Source: Nocardia otitidiscaviarum NBRC 14405 (lineage in GTDB: Bacteria; Actinomycetota; Actinomycetes; Mycobacteriales; Mycobacteriaceae). Taken from it: a stretch of DNA of 48,572 nt. The stretch covers positions 1-48,572 of the forward strand of contig NZ_BAGD01000023.1 in the NCBI RefSeq assembly GCF_000308635.1, in the 5' to 3' direction. Shown here piece after piece: positions 47,433-48,572 of this stretch. The notes beneath the pieces are model-generated. The model saw only the letters and a program-made list of their open reading frames with translations. It had not been told where the DNA came from and did not search any database. Each line of letters starts with the position of its first letter. Position 1 is the first letter of the stretch. The translations under genes and the position numbers were made by a program.

Positions 47433-48184
47433 GATCGGAACACCTGTCCGCCGTCGACATTCAGGATCTGACCGGTCACCCAGGCGGCGTCGTCGGACAG
47501 CAGGTACAGGCAGGCCCCGACCAGATCCTCCGGGGTGCCGAGGCGTTTGATCGCCAACTGCTGCCGCACCATGGAGTCGACGATATTGCCCGGCACCACA
47601 TTTCGCGTGGCCTCGGTGTCGATCGGGCCGGGCGCGATGGCGTTGACGCGGATCTTGGAGCCGCCCAGCTCGTGTGCCAGCTGCTGGGTGAGGCCGTTGA
47701 TGCCGACCTTGGCCAGGCCGTAGAAGCCGGAGTAGGTCCAGGCGGCCGTGGAGGACTGGTTGACGATGGACCCGCCGCCGTGCTCCGACATGGGCTGCCA
47801 GACCGCGCGGGTCATATTCAGCGCACCGTCGAGGTTCACGCTCATGAACTTCTTGTAGTAATCCCACGGCACGGTGAGCAGCAGGTCGAGCTTCATATCG
47901 CCGTAGATGGCGGCATTGTTCACCAGGTGGTCGACGCCCCCGAATTCGGCGACGGTGAATTCCACCGCGGCGGCGGCGGATTCGGGGTCGGAGACGTCCA
48001 CCCGCCGGAACACCGCCGTGCCGCCCTCGGCGGCGATCTCCTTGGCGGTCGCCTCGCCGCGCTCGCTGTTCAGGTCGGCGACGACGACTTTCGCGCCCTC
48101 GGTGGCGAGCGCACGCGCGTACGCCGCGCCGATGCCCTGTGCGGCACCGGTGACGATTGCGGATCTTCCCGTGAAGCGGGCCAT
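47429..48184 (-). CDS. Short-chain dehydrogenase/reductase
   Basis: 251 aa. The NAD motif SAIVTGAAQGIGAAYARALA, Asp in VVVADLNSERG (favours NAD over NADP), LVNNAAIYG, catalytic Ser in GGGSIVNQSSTAAW and YGLAK with the Tyr and Lys. The family oxidises or reduces hydroxyl groups, including those of steroids. It follows the aldehyde dehydrogenase after 12 nt and matches the position of Rv0769. Confidence 0.92.
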   Translation of the reverse strand: MARFTGRSAIVTGAAQGIGAAYARALATEGAKVVVADLNSERGEATAKEIAAEGGTAVFRRVDVSDPESAAAAVEFTVAEFGGVDHLVNNAAIYGDMKLDLLLTVPWDYYKKFMSVNLDGALNMTRAVWQPMSEHGGGSIVNQSSTAAWTYSGFYGLAKVGINGLTQQLAHELGGSKIRVNAIAPGPIDTEATRNVVPGNIVDSMVRQQLAIKRLGTPEDLVGACLYLLSDDAAWVTGQILNVDGGQVFRS

Positions 48185-48196
48185 GGTCGAACTCCT

Positions 48197-48572
48197 TCAG
48201 CAGCCGGTCGCGATCAATTTGGTCTCGGTGTATTCCTCGAATCCGGCGACGCCCATCTCGCGTCCGATCCCGGACTGCTTGTATCCGCCGAAGGGCGCGT
48301 CGGCGGAGTACCAGATGCCGCCGTTCACGCTCAGCGTCCCGGTGCGCACGCCCTCCACCACGCGCCGCACCCGCTCGGGGTCGCTGCCCCACACCGAGCC
48401 GGACAGGCCGTAGGGGGAGTCGTTGGCCAACCGCACGGCGTCGTCGTCGCCGTCGTGCGGAATGACCACCAGCACCGGTCCGAAGATCTCCTCCTGCGCC
48501 ACCGTGGCCGAATTCGGCAGGCCCGCGATGAGGGTGGGTTCGATGTAGTAGCCGGTCGCCGCGTCGGCGGGG
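48197..48572 (-). CDS. Aldehyde dehydrogenase, C-terminal part
   Basis: Partial: the gene runs past the right edge, and only the last 125 or so residues are seen. ATGYYIEPTLIAGLPNSATVAQ, EEIFGPVLVV and DAPFGGYKQSGIGREMGVAGFEEYTETK are the C-terminal hallmarks of NAD-dependent aldehyde dehydrogenases; the Glu and Phe of EEIFGP bind the cofactor. The catalytic cysteine lies outside the window. It is in the position of aldA (Rv0768) relative to the SDR, and is the first visible gene of the run. Confidence 0.92.
   Translation of the reverse strand, partial: PADAATGYYIEPTLIAGLPNSATVAQEEIFGPVLVVIPHDGDDDAVRLANDSPYGLSGSVWGSDPERVRRVVEGVRTGTLSVNGGIWYSADAPFGGYKQSGIGREMGVAGFEEYTETKLIATGC

Overview
The window is 48.6 kb of high-GC actinobacterial chromosome. 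Gene content points to a mycolic-acid-containing actinomycete of the Nocardia/Rhodococcus/Mycobacterium group, most likely Nocardia-like; this is inferred from protein resemblance, not from a search. The pointers are ask-asd and MurT/GatD of mycobacterial type, CYP51 and CYP125 closely resembling the M. tuberculosis enzymes, KstR-type operators, an LGFP-repeat secreted protein, F420-type oxidoreductases and many GTG/TTG starts. I see no rRNA, tRNA, CRISPR array, insertion sequence or prophage.

Layout. 1-7.1 kb: end of an EamA exporter, a Tat-exported FAD oxidoreductase, a PPOX flavoprotein, the murT-gatD pair for lipid II amidation, and a Tat-exported cholesterol oxidase. 7.1-11.3 kb: a pore-less voltage-sensor-like membrane protein, LtrA, an SRPBCC protein, DUF1918, a RibD-C/DHFR-like reductase with a two-box operator, and YjbQ. 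11.6-13.9 kb: the aspartate pathway operon ask-asd, closed by a strong hairpin. 14-19.2 kb: DUF1275 and small membrane proteins, an XRE regulator, a secreted serine hydrolase and an APC permease. 19.6-24.1 kb: furA-katA, then a TetR/DHA2-efflux divergon with five tandem operator boxes. 24.1-28.6 kb: two further TetR-controlled divergons. 28.6-29.6 kb: about 1 kb without a convincing gene, carrying an exact 18-bp repeat in three copies and several hairpins. 29.6-31.8 kb: a secreted SGNH-like protein lacking its nucleophile serine, then a frameshifted F420-oxidoreductase remnant.

31.9-48.6 kb is the sterol/lipid half. A GMC oxidoreductase and CYP125 diverge from two KstR-consensus boxes, each exactly 38 nt from its start codon. 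After a glutathione peroxidase comes CYP51 with its TetR regulator; both genes carry nearly identical operators at the same distance from the start. Then follow an O-methyltransferase, AraC, VOC and LGFP proteins, and a nine-gene same-strand run (aldehyde dehydrogenase, SDR, 3-hydroxyisobutyrate-dehydrogenase-like, CMD, KstD-like flavoprotein, F420 oxidoreductase, glycosyltransferase, methyltransferase, alpha/alpha-toroid protein), much of it translationally coupled. Its first four genes match the order of Rv0768-Rv0771 next to cyp51 in M. tuberculosis.

The most informative new material is regulatory: the 19-bp-period operator array, the mirrored KstR boxes, the paired cyp51/tetR operators and the two-box DHFR-like promoter. 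Protein oddities are the voltage-sensor protein without a pore, the SGNH pseudo-hydrolase with PKD domain, the MurT with a degraded zinc ribbon and the GatD with a long low-complexity N-terminus.
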